Shown here: piece after piece, positions 48,214-58,790 of the stretch
How positions within the stretch are numbered: position 1 is the first letter of the stretch
Layout: every line of letters starts with the position of its first letter
Source of the DNA: Chrysophaeum taylorii
Lineage: Eukaryota; Sar; Pelagophyceae; Pelagomonadales; Pelagomonadaceae
Reading direction: 5' to 3'
Assembly (NCBI GenBank): GCA_029834535.1
Contig: JAQMWT010000190.1
Location: 27,232-91,231, forward strand
Length of the DNA stretch: 64,000 nucleotides
The notes under the pieces: model-generated
What the model was told of the DNA's origin: nothing
The model's input: only the letters and a program-made list of their open reading frames with translations
Database searches by the model: none
Made by a program: the position numbers and the translations under genes

Positions 48214-48711
48214 ACGCATGGACATACATAGACGACGAATGGTGGAACGTTCCATTTCACACTCCGACAATGGTAGACGGACGGTGGAACGTTCCATTTC
48301 AATAGTGTTGCAGCCGCGCGGTAGCAGGACGCTGTCGCGCGCGCTCGCGGTCCTTTTCCTACCGTTGCGGCTGCCCGGTAGTACGACGCTCTCGCGGTCG
48401 GTCGCGTTGCTCTTCCTCGTGTTGCGGCAGCGCGGTATCACGAGGCTCTCGCGCTCGGTCGCGGTCCTTTTCCTAGTCTTGCCGCACGCTCCCACGCGAT
48501 GTCGCTCTTGGTCCGCGTCGAGGTCGCGGGGCTTCTGCTGCTTCTGAGCTTCGCTCGGGCGGTGCCGCGCATGCCGCGCGCGCCCCTCGGTGTCGCGGCG
48601 CTCTTTAGGCACGAGACGCCGTGGCTCGTCCCAGGACGCGTCGCCATCATTTATCCGGGGCAAGCACGCAAGATATGCTAAGATCGGCAAGATACTTTGA
48701 GCTTCAACCCA
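48214..48711. mobile_element. Element S, copy 3 (left part), target of copia A2
   Basis: From about 48240 the sequence follows element S (compare 16455-16940): paired GGAACGTTCC palindromes, GC-rich ~60-bp repeats, then AAGATACTTTGAGCTTCAACCC. It is interrupted by A2 at ACCCA (48707-48711). The continuation ACATGACTA resumes after A2 at 63938, as in S1 (AACCCAACATGACTACTT). The left end of S is missing here. Confidence 0.82.
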
Positions 48712-49024
48712 TGCAGAGAAATCTGCTGCTCTTACCCTTATCCGTCCGTTGAGAACGTGATCCCTTCCTTACCCTTTTTCTTCCTTTCAGCACAATCAAA
48801 TAGTCCTCTGATTTGTGCCTACGCTCATCATCATGTCTAGCGCGTCCCGAGGTATGTAGCACTATACACTTAACCTTTCTCGTGTAGTTCTAGATGCCGT
48901 CTGTCGTGTTCTGAGGATATAGGGAACATACCTTTTCATTCCCCGAATTAAATACTTCCAGACGTTCATGATGAGACGGGATGGTTTCCCAGGTGACTTA
49001 CCACTGCTTGCTAAATGCTCTGCA
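48712..49024 (+). repeat. 5' LTR of element A2
   Basis: 313 bp, TGCAGAGAAATC...AAATGCTCTGCA. Very close to the A1 LTR (20712-21024). The A2 3' LTR is more diverged. Confidence 0.92.
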
Positions 49025-49038
49025 GGTTATGGGCCCAG
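49025..49038 (+). promoter_or_regulatory. Primer-binding site matching the initiator tRNA-Met anticodon arm
   Basis: GGTTATGGGCCCAG lies immediately after the LTR. It is complementary to the anticodon-stem region of initiator tRNA-Met (…GGGCUCAUAACC…), not to a tRNA 3' end. Drosophila copia, which is primed by a cleaved 5' half of that tRNA, carries the same kind of site in the same position. Element E nearby uses the ordinary 3'-end type. Confidence 0.78.
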
Positions 49039-49550
49039 GCGGGTCCCTGAGAAACCATGTGTTAAAACGTGCACGTAACCTATGGGTATTGGGTCGTTAC
49101 CGCGCCGACCTAACCTCGCCACGAAAACACACTTGTAAATACAACGCCATTACCATTGGGCTGTATATAATATTTTTTTGCACACGTGATCGTGAAACCT
49201 TGTGTGCACCTGTTCATAGCATCGTATTGTCATGTCAATGTTGATATGTGTGTAGTTGGCTAGCCTGTACTCTTGCACACATGTTATGGAATATTTTGGG
49301 TACGTCCACTCGTACATTCCATGGCAATGCACTTAACAAGCTCCTTGAGAGCACCAAAACTAACCAGCTGCCTGAGTGACTACGCTTAGCGACACTACTC
49401 TGAACTCACAGCTTGCACAGTCGTCATATAGACACATCTTTCCATCGAAAACGATGAGTGTACATAGACACCGATACACAGAGACCCCCTTGAAATGTCT
49501 ATACAGTGTCAACTGCGTGACTGAACCCACAGGTTCCCCGTCAACTGCTA
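49039..49550 (+). other. 5' leader of element A2
   Basis: About 510 bp without a convincing ORF before the gag ATG. Presumably holds packaging signals; I see no specific structure. Confidence 0.5.
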
Positions 49551-51950
49551 TGGCAGAACACGCAGCACGAGCCGCACCCAAGGCGATCACAGGTGCGGAT
49601 ATATTGAAGCTCGAAGCTCCTGTAGTTGAGTTTCTTAACGAAGGAAATCGGTTTCAGCTTCAGAACCGCAAGGTATCCTTGCAAATTAAACACATTAAGC
49701 AATTATTACGGTCCAGTCAAGCAATTATTACGGTCCAGTCATGCCGATGCTTTCCTCGAGTACGACTCGTACGAAGCATATACTCGGTCATGCAAGGACT
49801 ACGAAATCCTCCAGAATCAAATTCTCGATCGCGTTTTCCTGGAATGGAAGACCGATAGGGCTGCTGATCTCCGTTTAGCTGTTGATGAATTACCCCCTGA
49901 GTATCAGGAATGGCATTTCACCAACGAATCTTTCCCCCACTTACCTGATGCAGAAGTAGCTCAGCTAGCTACTGTCTGTTACGACTATGAAGTCAAGGCA
50001 TTACGTCCTGAAATCAATGCTCGTTTCTTAGAAGAGGAACGAATCTTAAATCGCGCGCACCCGAAGGCACTAGCTTTCGACACCCGTGTTCGTGCCCCGG
50101 TTACCATGTTTTCGTTAACTGCAGCTGACTGGCACACTTACCAGAACACGTACGCTACATTCTTGCATACTTACTTCAATCTTGAAAGTGTTGGAAAACC
50201 GGCACTTGCGGCCTGGCCCGCTATCAATGAGGTATACAACAAAAGTTATTTACCCAACAAGGCTCGAGCTATTATGCTCATCGCCGTTAGTCACTACGAG
50301 TCTGTTACGACTACTGATGTGTCTTATTTGAAACAGCAATTTAACTCTGCTGTTTATAATCCTAACTGGTATGTCCCTGTATTTATCGAAGCTGTCCTAG
50401 CATTTAGGCAAATCTCTTACCAACTTAACCAGGAAGAGACTGACCTTCAATTCGACTTTGGCACTCTTTGCAGAAAAATATGTGAAGAGATACATCGGCA
50501 TTATGCCGATAATACCAGCAACAACCGTTACGATCGTGGTTGGGTAGATTGGTGTTATATGTACGAAACCCGATCTTCATCTCGACCTGTGCCAGAAGCT
50601 GAACGATTGTGTCACCCTACCAACCCTAGCTACATTTTAGAATACGCATTAGACCTATACAATGTAGTATCAAATGGGTCGAACAAAAGACGTTCAGAAC
50701 GCCCTGTTTCTTGGCAACCCTATGTCGAAGGTTTATCATCTCAACCAAAGCCAAAGTTACTACTTACACACACTTTGGACTCATCAGACAAAAGTCTGAC
50801 TCGAACTGCCAACACACTCGCCTTCATCACTTCGTCCCAACCTGGTACATCTTCCACGTTTAATGCTAGACGCTTGCGCAACTCTAATGATGCTCGCCAG
50901 CCTTTCTCTCGCAGCGATTTATCGTATTATCGTCCTGGTGATTCTTACGTCACCAAGAAAACTGCCGGACAGTCCCATGACCGTCCAATTTACCCCCGCA
51001 CTTTTGACAGGTCGTCTCGGTCTAACATGAAATTATTAGATCGAACAAACCACACCTTAAACACCCTGCGAGAACAGTGTAGTGAACTTACGAAGCATGT
51101 GACAGATAATGATACCACGGCTCAGCTACAACAGAATATCAACAAGTTATTTGAGACTCTATTACAATCAGCTGACATTCTGTCAACGACATCTACTGAG
51201 GACAACAGTAGTTTACTTCGTCTAAACGAACAGCTCATGTTTGCAGAAGACATCATTTATGATGTAGACGTTCATCTATCCTCGACCGAAAAGTCGTTAA
51301 ACTACGCGGAGCCACAACACCATACTGTTGTTACTGTTCCCACCCCAAAGGCAACTCCTCCTACTACAGACACACAGGGTAATCCTTCCAATACTGTGCC
51401 TAACCTCTTTACCGCTTCCGCCATCTCGGCTTTACCACCAGCATTATTGTCCTCGCTATCTTCACAGGTCCAATCTGCCCTCAACACACCATCACAAGCC
51501 GAAACCAAAAGGGATGCCGATCATACTTCGCTATCGTCATTTGATGAAAAGCACGGCATGGCTGATGAGGCTGACGAACCATCACCACCTGTTCAACCGA
51601 TTATTATTCCAACGAATCTGTTATTGCTGAAGAACTTCTTCACAGCCAGCCTCTCCACTACTTGCCCACATTCGGAAAACGCCTTCCTCACCAACTACAT
51701 GAAGGTAAACAGTGTCCCTCCACATTGCTCTTTTCTATATTTTGACTCTTGTGCTACCATCTCATTGATGTCCACTTACGATTTTGCAATACCCAATCAT
51801 ATAATTCCATTGGATTCCAAATACGCGCCGATTGTTATTCAGACGGCTACAGGACAACAACGGGCATCACACATGATGTTGACACGTAACATTGTTGGTC
51901 CCCTACCAGATCATCCACAAGTTGGCTATGTTAAGATCGACTTCGCTTGA
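49551..51950 (+). CDS. Gag-protease of copia element A2 (frameshifted by a 22-bp duplication)
   Basis: The ATG at 49551 (MAEHAARAAPKAITGADILK) begins a frame that ends in a 22-bp tandem duplication (49697-49718 = 49719-49740). The rest lies one frame over (from 49626) and runs to 51950. Removing one repeat unit makes a single ORF of ~790 residues. The first ~400 residues are helical and fit a capsid/Gag. A Ser/Thr-rich linker follows, then a TEKSLNY site (51284-51305). The retropepsin comes next: FDSCAT with the catalytic Asp codon at 51744, then VIQTATGQQRASHMML. No CCHC knuckle is evident. The 22-bp duplication makes this copy non-functional. Confidence 0.8.
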
Positions 51951-52361
51951 TGTCTTCAGCCAGTGCATGACCGACATCTCGCTATCCTGAGCATGCTCGA
52001 GTGGAACCAGACGAACCTGACCACTGTGTTCAATGATCGAGCTGAGCCAAAGCTCAGCGCTGTCACGAGCCGCATAGACAAAGATGTACGTATACCCATA
52101 CACTATGTAGCAGCTAATTTACCTGCTCTCCCTTGTCTCACTTACAACATCGCGCGCGACAAGCAACTCGAACTTCGTTCTCTCGCATTTCCCCTCAAGC
52201 GATACCATGAAAACAGGGATCTACTGGCATACTACAACTACCTACTCCAAAGAGTTTTACCAGATCGCCCGTGGATTCGCCCTTTGGTTCTCAATATTCG
52301 GAAACAGAACAAGTTTGTTCAGCAAACTACGCAGCCATTAACTTGACTACTTTCACGCCCA
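51951..52361 (+). pseudogene. Region between protease and methyltransferase of A2
   Basis: The frame 51963-52346 encodes LAILSMLEWNQTNLTTVFND and VRIPIHYVAANLPALPCLTY, which look like the continuation after a copia protease (compare N-L-L-S-x-x-x-L). It is separated from the protease frame by the stop at 51948-51950 and a frame change. No further domain recognised. Confidence 0.5.
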
Positions 52362-52540
52362 GTGTTCCTCTCACAAGAGTCCAATCTCCGCAAACCCTCT
52401 GTCATGTTACTTTGCTCTGGTTTGTCAACTCCGGCGTTCCTGTCTCAAGCCACTAATGACTTAGGCTTAAATATCAATGTAAAAGTTGTTGTTGAATCTG
52501 ATGATACGCTTGTTCGTATGTTACGCCACCGTTTTCCTAA
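52362..52540 (+). pseudogene. C5-cytosine methyltransferase of copia A2, N-terminal part (motifs I-II)
   Basis: The frame shows VMLLCSGLSTPAFL (52401-52442) as motif I of a C5-MTase, the SAM-binding strand-turn (compare LFSGAGGSTLGL in the gypsy enzyme). VVVESDD-x3-RMLRHRFP follows as motif II and the next helix, with the acidic residue that contacts the SAM ribose. The LINE interrupts directly after the FP. The second half follows the LINE at 55341. Motif I lacks the second glycine of F-x-G-x-G. Confidence 0.75.
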
Positions 52541-52630
52541 CTAACTAACTAACTTCGGACCTCACCCGGGCATGGGAGCCAGGCTGGGCCGGTAGTAGCC
52601 GGTCCAGAATCACAGAGCAAAAAAAAAAAA

Positions 52631-54785
52631 TCACACAGTTGGGGTAGAAGCTTGGGATGAAAGTGCATGGATGGCGGACCGCCACTGCGCGCGGTCTTGT
52701 GCGAGGTCGTGCCACGAGTTGAAGGGGATGTCGCATTTCCGGAGTGCCTTGGCGAGCGACCTCCCGTACGTCATCTGCGGAACCCCCGGTGGGCGCTTGG
52801 AGCGGACCCAAGACGAGAGCATCTTGCGAGGGAGTCGGGAGAAGGGCATGCGGGCGACGTGACCGGCCCAGCGGAGCTGGCGGCGCGTGACGTAGACGTC
52901 GATGGACTCGAGGCCGAGGCGCCGCCGCAGGATCTCCGTTGAGATGTGGTGGGACCAGGTGTGTTTCCGGGTCACACGACACATGACGCGGGCGCACTGC
53001 GCGTGGAAACACCGCAGCCGGCGGAACAGGACCTCGGTGAGGCACCACGATTCCGCACCGTGAAGGAGGATGGCCAGGACGAGCGAGACATAGACGAGGC
53101 GTTTGGCGCGAGCAGAGACGGACTTCGAGGCGAAGATGCAGTCCCGCAAGGCACCGAAGGCCTGAGACGCCTTCTTGATCCGCGCGTCGACGTCTGAGTC
53201 GTCGCGGCAGTCGCGCGAGAGGACCGAGCCGAGGTACTTAAACTGGTCGACGACCGGTATGAAGCGGCCGCGCCCGAGCTCGATGTCCGAGAGGTTCGTG
53301 TCGTCGAACGACTTTGGGTCGCCGTACAGGTGTGCCGGGCGAGCGACGAACAGCATCTCCGTTTTGGACGCCGCTTTCGTGTGTCGGTTGCCGCAATGCA
53401 CCTCCATGCCCCTGGCGTCGCAGTGTTCGATGAGGCGCGGTGTCTCGCTGGCGGCGATGTGGCGGTCCCAGAAGAGAAAGGCAACGTCGTCGGCGTACGC
53501 CGATTCATCGAAGGGAACCTCGTCGCCGCGAGCGGACCAACTCCGGTTCGTCATCTGAAAGTCTTTCCGCGTACGGTAGACACATGGGGTGCGGCCATGG
53601 CGTCGTCGAAACGACGTCGTCAGTGCTGCCATGAACAGCACGAACAGGATGGGGCCCAGTACGTCGCCCTGCTTGACGCCGATGATCGAGTCAACCGAGG
53701 CGACGACACCGCTGACCGAGAAGTGGACCTGGATTCGGTGGAGGCCCTTGATGACTGCGACGAGCTTCGGCGGGACGCCGAACTTCAGGAGCACCTCCCA
53801 GAGAAGCTCTCGCGGGACGCGGTCGAACGCCTTAACGAAATCGATGAACAGTACCCACGAGTCCTGACCGTGCTCACGCCGCTTCTTCAGCGCTAGCATG
53901 AGCGAGAAGGTGGCGTCGGACGTACCGCGCTCGGGTCGAAAGCCACATTGAGACTCGTGATCGAGGGCCTCGCAGATGACGTTGAGTCGCGCACGGACGA
54001 TGTTCGAAACGATCTTCTGCGCGACCTCGAGCATCATGATCCCGCGGTAGTTGTTGCCCGGCAGGGAGAGGTCCCCCTTCTTGGGGAGAATCCCGAGGAG
54101 GCCTACGTCCCACTCGGCCGGCTGGACTTCGGACTCTCGAGGACTACACGCTCCAACAGCGGGAGCGTGCGAGCGTCGGTGGCGAGCGCCTTCCAGACCT
54201 CCGCGCGCAGGCCCGATTCGCCGGGCGCGGTGCAGTTCAGCTGACCAACGGCCCGTTTTGTCGCCTCCTGCGTCGGTGGTTCCCCGAGTTCCGGACGGAT
54301 CGGCAACTGGTCAACGTCGTTGATCACGGTGGGGTCGTAGCGAGCTTGTCGACTGTAGAGCTGCTTGAAGTGCGCCTTGAACACGTCGGCGTTCTCCTGT
54401 GGCGACGAGCACCTGCTACCGTCGGCCTTCGTCATCTGCACCTGCCTAGCCAATGTGGTCTTCGTGAGACCGCGTCGGAGCCGTTCGACCGTATTCCAGT
54501 ATTTCGAGGTGCCGCCGAGCGACTCGCTTCCCGCGTTGAGTCCGGCACACAGACGAGTAATCCATCGCTCTTTCGCCCGTGCTACGGCCTTCGCGAGCCG
54601 CGACTTGATCGCCCGAAGGTCGTCGAGGATCGTGGACGCCGAGCGAAGACGGCGCCGGGCACCGAGCGAGAGCACAAACGCGTGGAGGGAGTTGCGTCGC
54701 TCGATCAGAGGCTGGAGCTCTTCCGCCGCGTCCTCAAACCATCCGGGTCGGAGGCGTCGGGTCTTCGGCAGTAAGGCGTCAGAGG
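52631..54785 (-). pseudogene. LINE reverse transcriptase
   Basis: From about 54785: the linker before RT (LIERRNSLHAFVLSLGARRR), then WITRLCAGLNAGSESLGGTS, HFKQLYSRQ and APGESGLRAEVWKAL. A frameshift near 54110 leads into LPKKGDLSLPGNNYRGIMML and the main frame 54037-52631 (468 residues). That frame holds CGFRPERGTSDATFSLMLAL, FIDFVKAFDRVPRELLW, GVKQGDVLGPILFVLFM, the catalytic YADDVAFL, FKYLGSVLSRD, and the thumb-region HGAESWCLT and RRQLRWAGHVARM. The WAGHVARM box and the overall form suggest an RTE/L2-like LINE. Catalytic residues are intact, but the copy is truncated, inverted and frameshifted. Confidence 0.92.
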
Positions 54786-54789
54786 CCGA

Positions 54790-55325
54790 GGCCGCCGCCC
54801 GCGCAAGGCGGGAGTACGGCGAGGACGGCGAGCCCTGGTCGGCGCGACGGCCCCTGTGGGCCCTACGGGGCGCCTTACGTCAACAACGCTGGCCGCCGTC
54901 TCCACACGTTCCTCGCAACACGGCGTCTGGCGTCGGTCGGCACGTTCTTCCGCAAGCGCGCCTACGCGTCGTGGCTGCACCCGCGCTCCTGGAAAACGTA
55001 CCAGCTCGATCACATGATCTCACGACGGCGCGACGTGCACCGGTTCGCTGATGTGGGTTTGACCAGCAGCCTCGTGGACTCGGACCACCGCGCTCTCAAG
55101 TGCATCCTGCGCGTCAAAGTCCGCCTCGCACGGCCTCCTGGCACACGGCCCTCTTTGGCGCGCCTTGACTACGCTCCCCTGCGCTCAGAAAGCACGCGCT
55201 TCGGATTCCGGCGCCGGTGGTGCTCGAAAGTGCTCGACATCTTCGGCTTGGGCCGTGGGTCACATGACAACGCGACCGACGACGCACCGACCGACGCCAC
55301 GGACGAGATACCCGACGCCGACCAG
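54790..55325 (+). pseudogene. LINE endonuclease C-terminal segment, inverted relative to its RT
   Basis: The plus strand encodes GPYGAPYVNNAGRRLHTFLA, TFFRKRAYASWLHPRSWKTYQ, LDHMISRRRDVHRFADVG and the SDHRALKC box, the C-terminal half of an APE-type endonuclease (N-x-x-G, T-F, D-H/Y and the final S-D-H). The codons after that lead towards RT but stop at the TSD. The RT of the same element is on the other strand, with the junction at about 54785-54790. Confidence 0.88.
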
Positions 55326-55340
55326 GCCACCGTTTTCCTA

Positions 55341-55770
55341 CTGTATTATTATTTGAATCTCTCCCCGCCCCGCCTTTATTAACCATCTTCACCTAATCTC
55401 ACCAGAGGAAAGGCGCACATTCTATTGTGATATAATTGAGATCACTCCTCCCTGCACAAACAGGAATTTACTAAAACAGCATAAGACAGAAGACTTACAC
55501 AGCCTGCTGGACGATTCTCTTTTCGACAGCATGTTGTCTGTCATCGAGCTACTCCAGCCCTTGGTACTACTGGCGGAGATGACGCCTCCACACAAGTACT
55601 GTCATCAAGACCACATCACAGTGGCCAACCTTATCCATACTACACTTGATTACTGTGTCGATGGTGTTGATAGGCTCCCGACCTACCTCTGTGGCGACTA
55701 CCAATCTAGAGAAAGATGGATTTGCATCGCACGCAGATATTTTACTGGAACAATTAAATTATTGTCGTAG
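55341..55770 (+). pseudogene. C5-cytosine methyltransferase of copia A2, catalytic part (motifs IV-VIII)
   Basis: Resumes after the LINE. Up to about 55365 it continues the N-terminal frame; a one-base slip in the C-rich stretch (about 55361-55373) then passes to the frame ending at the TAG at 55768-55770. That frame reads YCDIIEITPPCTNRN, with motif IV PPC and catalytic Cys codon 55453-55455. ELLQPLVLLAEMTPP follows as motif VI, with AEM where ENV is usual. DRLPTYLCGDYQSRERWICI is motif VIII (Q-x-R-x-R). Spacing between motifs is that of C5-MTases. The enzyme differs clearly from the gypsy one (ITPPCTNRN against ASPPCVHSA). LINE insertion, slip and stop make this copy dead. Confidence 0.85.
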
Positions 55771-55803
55771 CCTATCCTCCATCCACGCCCCTTCCTAAAG
55801 ATC

Positions 55804-57330
55804 GTGGATGATCTACAAGCTATTCCCAAGCGCCTTTGGCTGCCTAAACACGTGTCCAAAGACTGGATCCGGGTGTTCCCCGATCCTCCATATATTCCCG
55901 TTCCTAAAACGTTTGCACCTTACTCTCGCACAGGTTCTGTTCAGCTTACTATGGCTGACCTTGAATCCCTCAATATGTTACTGCTTCGCCTTCTCTCACA
56001 ACAGGGTCACGAACAAAGTACTCACTCTGTTCAATCCGAGTGTACTTATCACCAGTTGTGCTTTAAACGCTCCTCTATGGAGCCGCTACCCAATGCAACG
56101 TACCCTATACACGTCAAGGTTTTTACAGTCCTCTATAACTTGTTTGCCAGCTTACACACTAACTCACCCACTCCTGTGTCCTATTACACAACCGTTTTCG
56201 AAACTAACCAACCGTCACACAGGTTATTTCTTACAACCTCATCAACATCACACAACTCCTACTTCTTAACTGGTGGCCACCATTCCGACGGCAACCTCAC
56301 CATAGAGAACGCCACCGCCAAAGCGTTGACTTCCATCAACGCTTTTGGAAGCACGTATACGTTCACTGCTTCCGACATCCCCCGCGACCGGGACAGGTCC
56401 ATATATTTGAAGCCGTTTATGGGTTACTTGTGGATAGTCCAAGCCCTTCCCCAAGTTGGCTCCGCTGCCACCTATGGCACCGCCTTACAAAAACTCTTGT
56501 CCATATGCTCTCTTGTGATGCCTTGCTGCCTTACCTACAAGGCCACCGACAACTCTTTCGATTACAAGGATTCTCACTTTGCTCTGGAAGATCACCACCT
56601 ATCTCATAGTCGCTATATAGGGTACCTTCGTGGAAGTGACCGCAAACTCGGCTCTAAAATCCACTCCATGCATGCTCCATTGCCCACCGTCCGAGGGTAC
56701 GCCAATATCATCTTACTCGACCCCCGCTACGGGAAATTACGCTACCCCACTCGACCGGAGTTGATTCGTGCTAACAACCACACCAAACAACAGGAATCTT
56801 TCCTCTTGTCTCTACGCCATGACCCTTGCTGTGACATGCTCAGCAATGCTCTGCCTGCCGGTACGTACAGCACTCTGCACAAGCACCTTTCGCTCCTCGT
56901 TGCCGATATTAAATCCCTTATGTTGGACCCTACCTTCCAACATACTGCTGCAGTGACTAAGAAATCCTATGTGTCCAATTTCATGACCATTGATCAAGCT
57001 TCCACCACGTGGAGCACAGATACCTTGTCTTTGGCACAAGCCTTTATGACGTCTATTTCCAGCAACTGCTTGACCGAAATGTCGTTAAACTATATATCTT
57101 CGTCCTACGAAGATACTCTCGCTACTCGTGATGATGAGGATGCACCTCCAAGTGACCCTGCTGCGCACCAGGATGACGACGCACCGCCTTCCCCTGCCTT
57201 AGACACCGAACTCAAGTTCGATGTTCGGCGCAAACGGCACATTCCCGCTCATCCCATTCCTCGTAAGTCCCTCGCACACGGATCCACCGAATATCTCAAT
57301 GCCAAAGAACGTGCCAATCGCTTTCCACCG
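55804..57330 (+). CDS. A2 region between methyltransferase motif VIII and integrase
   Basis: Open frame of ~510 codons (to a one-base insertion near 57327). It is absent from ordinary copia elements in this position. By location it should hold the target-recognition part and the end of the methyltransferase. SVQLTMADLESLN or RDRSIYLKPFMGYL followed by LPQVGSAATYG might be motifs IX and X, but the fit is loose. The segment from 56235 on is also present in A1 (28174 downward), well conserved. The TEMSLNY site lies at 57072-57093, just before integrase. No family recognised for the remainder. Confidence 0.5.
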
Positions 57331-58790
57331 GGTGCATCACTGCCCCGACAACGTCGCTGCCAAGGCCCCCAACGTACTTGCTCGCCCTGGATTCTCTGCT
57401 TCTGACATACCATATCGCGACTTATGCACCGACTGCATCGCACACAACAAGCGCCACCCGCACAAGCATTTCAATGCGACCAAGCCTTCTTTTGAGCAAA
57501 CTCACAAAGCCGGCGAAGTCTGGGCGTGCGACGGCGGCTATGTGACCATCCCATCCGAATGGGGAGGCTTCACACATATCATCGTCTTCAAGGAACTCAT
57601 TTCGAAATTTCTCTTGGTGTACTTTACACGCACCACCAACGCCACGGAGTTCACTCAAGCTCTGGATTTTGTGTATGACTTCTGTCGTACACAACTCAAC
57701 GTGCACATGCGCACCCTCTACTCCGATGCATTCAAGCCCTACTTTAGCCAGCACATTACCTCCCTGTACCGCGTCGATAAGGGCATTCAACTCATCGCCT
57801 TCCCGCCGTACATGCACCACTTTAACTTTGAAGTTGAGTCTGCCATGGGCTTCATCGCCACCGCCTCCTCAACTCGCCTTCGTTCTCTCCTTAATGCTCA
57901 CTATGCGCCAAGATCGTGGAACCAGCTATCATGTTCCCATGGGCGGTGATACACACCGTTCAAAGCTACAAACTTCTCCCGAACGCCACGCTCGAGCGCA
58001 TTCATCATGCTATCCTGAGTCCGCAACAGCTACTCTACAACCAACTCCACACTCCCCAACATGATATGCTCGAGAATTTTGGCGCTGAATGTTACCTCCT
58101 ATTGGAGCCCCATGAACACCACAAGTGGGAACCGTGCCGCCGCAAATATCTATATCTCTGTTGCGCCAACGCGCAAAACCCGCTCGTCTCCCCACGCGTC
58201 GACCATCTCGCTGACGTCGTCCTCAACCCTGAAAACGGACAAATTCGTGTTTCGTCCAAGCTGCAATTCCTCTACATGCTGCAGCATCCTACTCCTGATC
58301 CTGAACTAGCACCTCCGCCTCACGCTCCTCCCGCGCCTTTCTCGCTCACACCCCACACCGCTATCCAAGACCATGTCATTCAGAGGGGGACAAGGACTCC
58401 TCATCCTCAGGGGGGGCACTCCCCACCTCCTTCAGCTCCTTCTTCGTCCCCTGCTCCTGCCTCTTCTCCCTCTTCTAACACTCTCGCCGACGATTCTGGC
58501 TCTATGTCACCGCCGCCCTTGCTTCCTTATTACAAAGATCTTTTTGCACAAGATGACCTCATTCTTGTCCCAGGTTCCAAACAGCCCAACACCCGCAAGG
58601 CCACTTCTATGAAAACTAGCCGAGCCCGGTTACAGGCGTCTACTATTGGTGCTTACAAAGCCGCTGGTGGCAAGCTCGCCGATTTCCGCTGGGATCTTCG
58701 CCACCACTTTCTTACGTTCAAGTCTCCCGCCCTCTCCGCCCTTCATCTCCGTGGTGGTATCCTCTGGTCTGCTATCTGCTCAGAGGGGAA
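57331..58790 (+). pseudogene. A2 integrase and linker (frameshifted)
   Basis: Same protein as A1 integrase: HRVHH...CTDC zinc region, D in WACDGGYVTIP, D in LYSDAFKPYF, E in FNFEVESAMGF, then HLADVVLNPENGQIRVSSKL and a Pro/Ser-rich linker. Relative to A1 there is one extra base near 57327, a 4-bp deletion near 57908 (A1 CACTATCGTGGCG, A2 CACTATGCG), and one base missing from a G run near 58785. The frame therefore changes three times. Confidence 0.9.

Larger units (their letters stand above)
52541..55325 (-). mobile_element. LINE (non-LTR retrotransposon), 5'-truncated with inverted 5' segment
   Basis: 2,785 bp flanked by the 15-bp duplication GCCACCGTTTTCCTA (52526-52540 and 55326-55340). 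The 3' end (minus sense) is GTTAGTTAGTTAGT, a TTAG-type tail instead of poly(A). RT is on the minus strand (about 54785-52631). The upstream endonuclease segment (about 54790-55325) is on the plus strand, so the 5' part is inverted, as produced by twin priming. The same tail on SINE-a and SINE-b shows which LINE machinery moves them. Confidence 0.93.
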
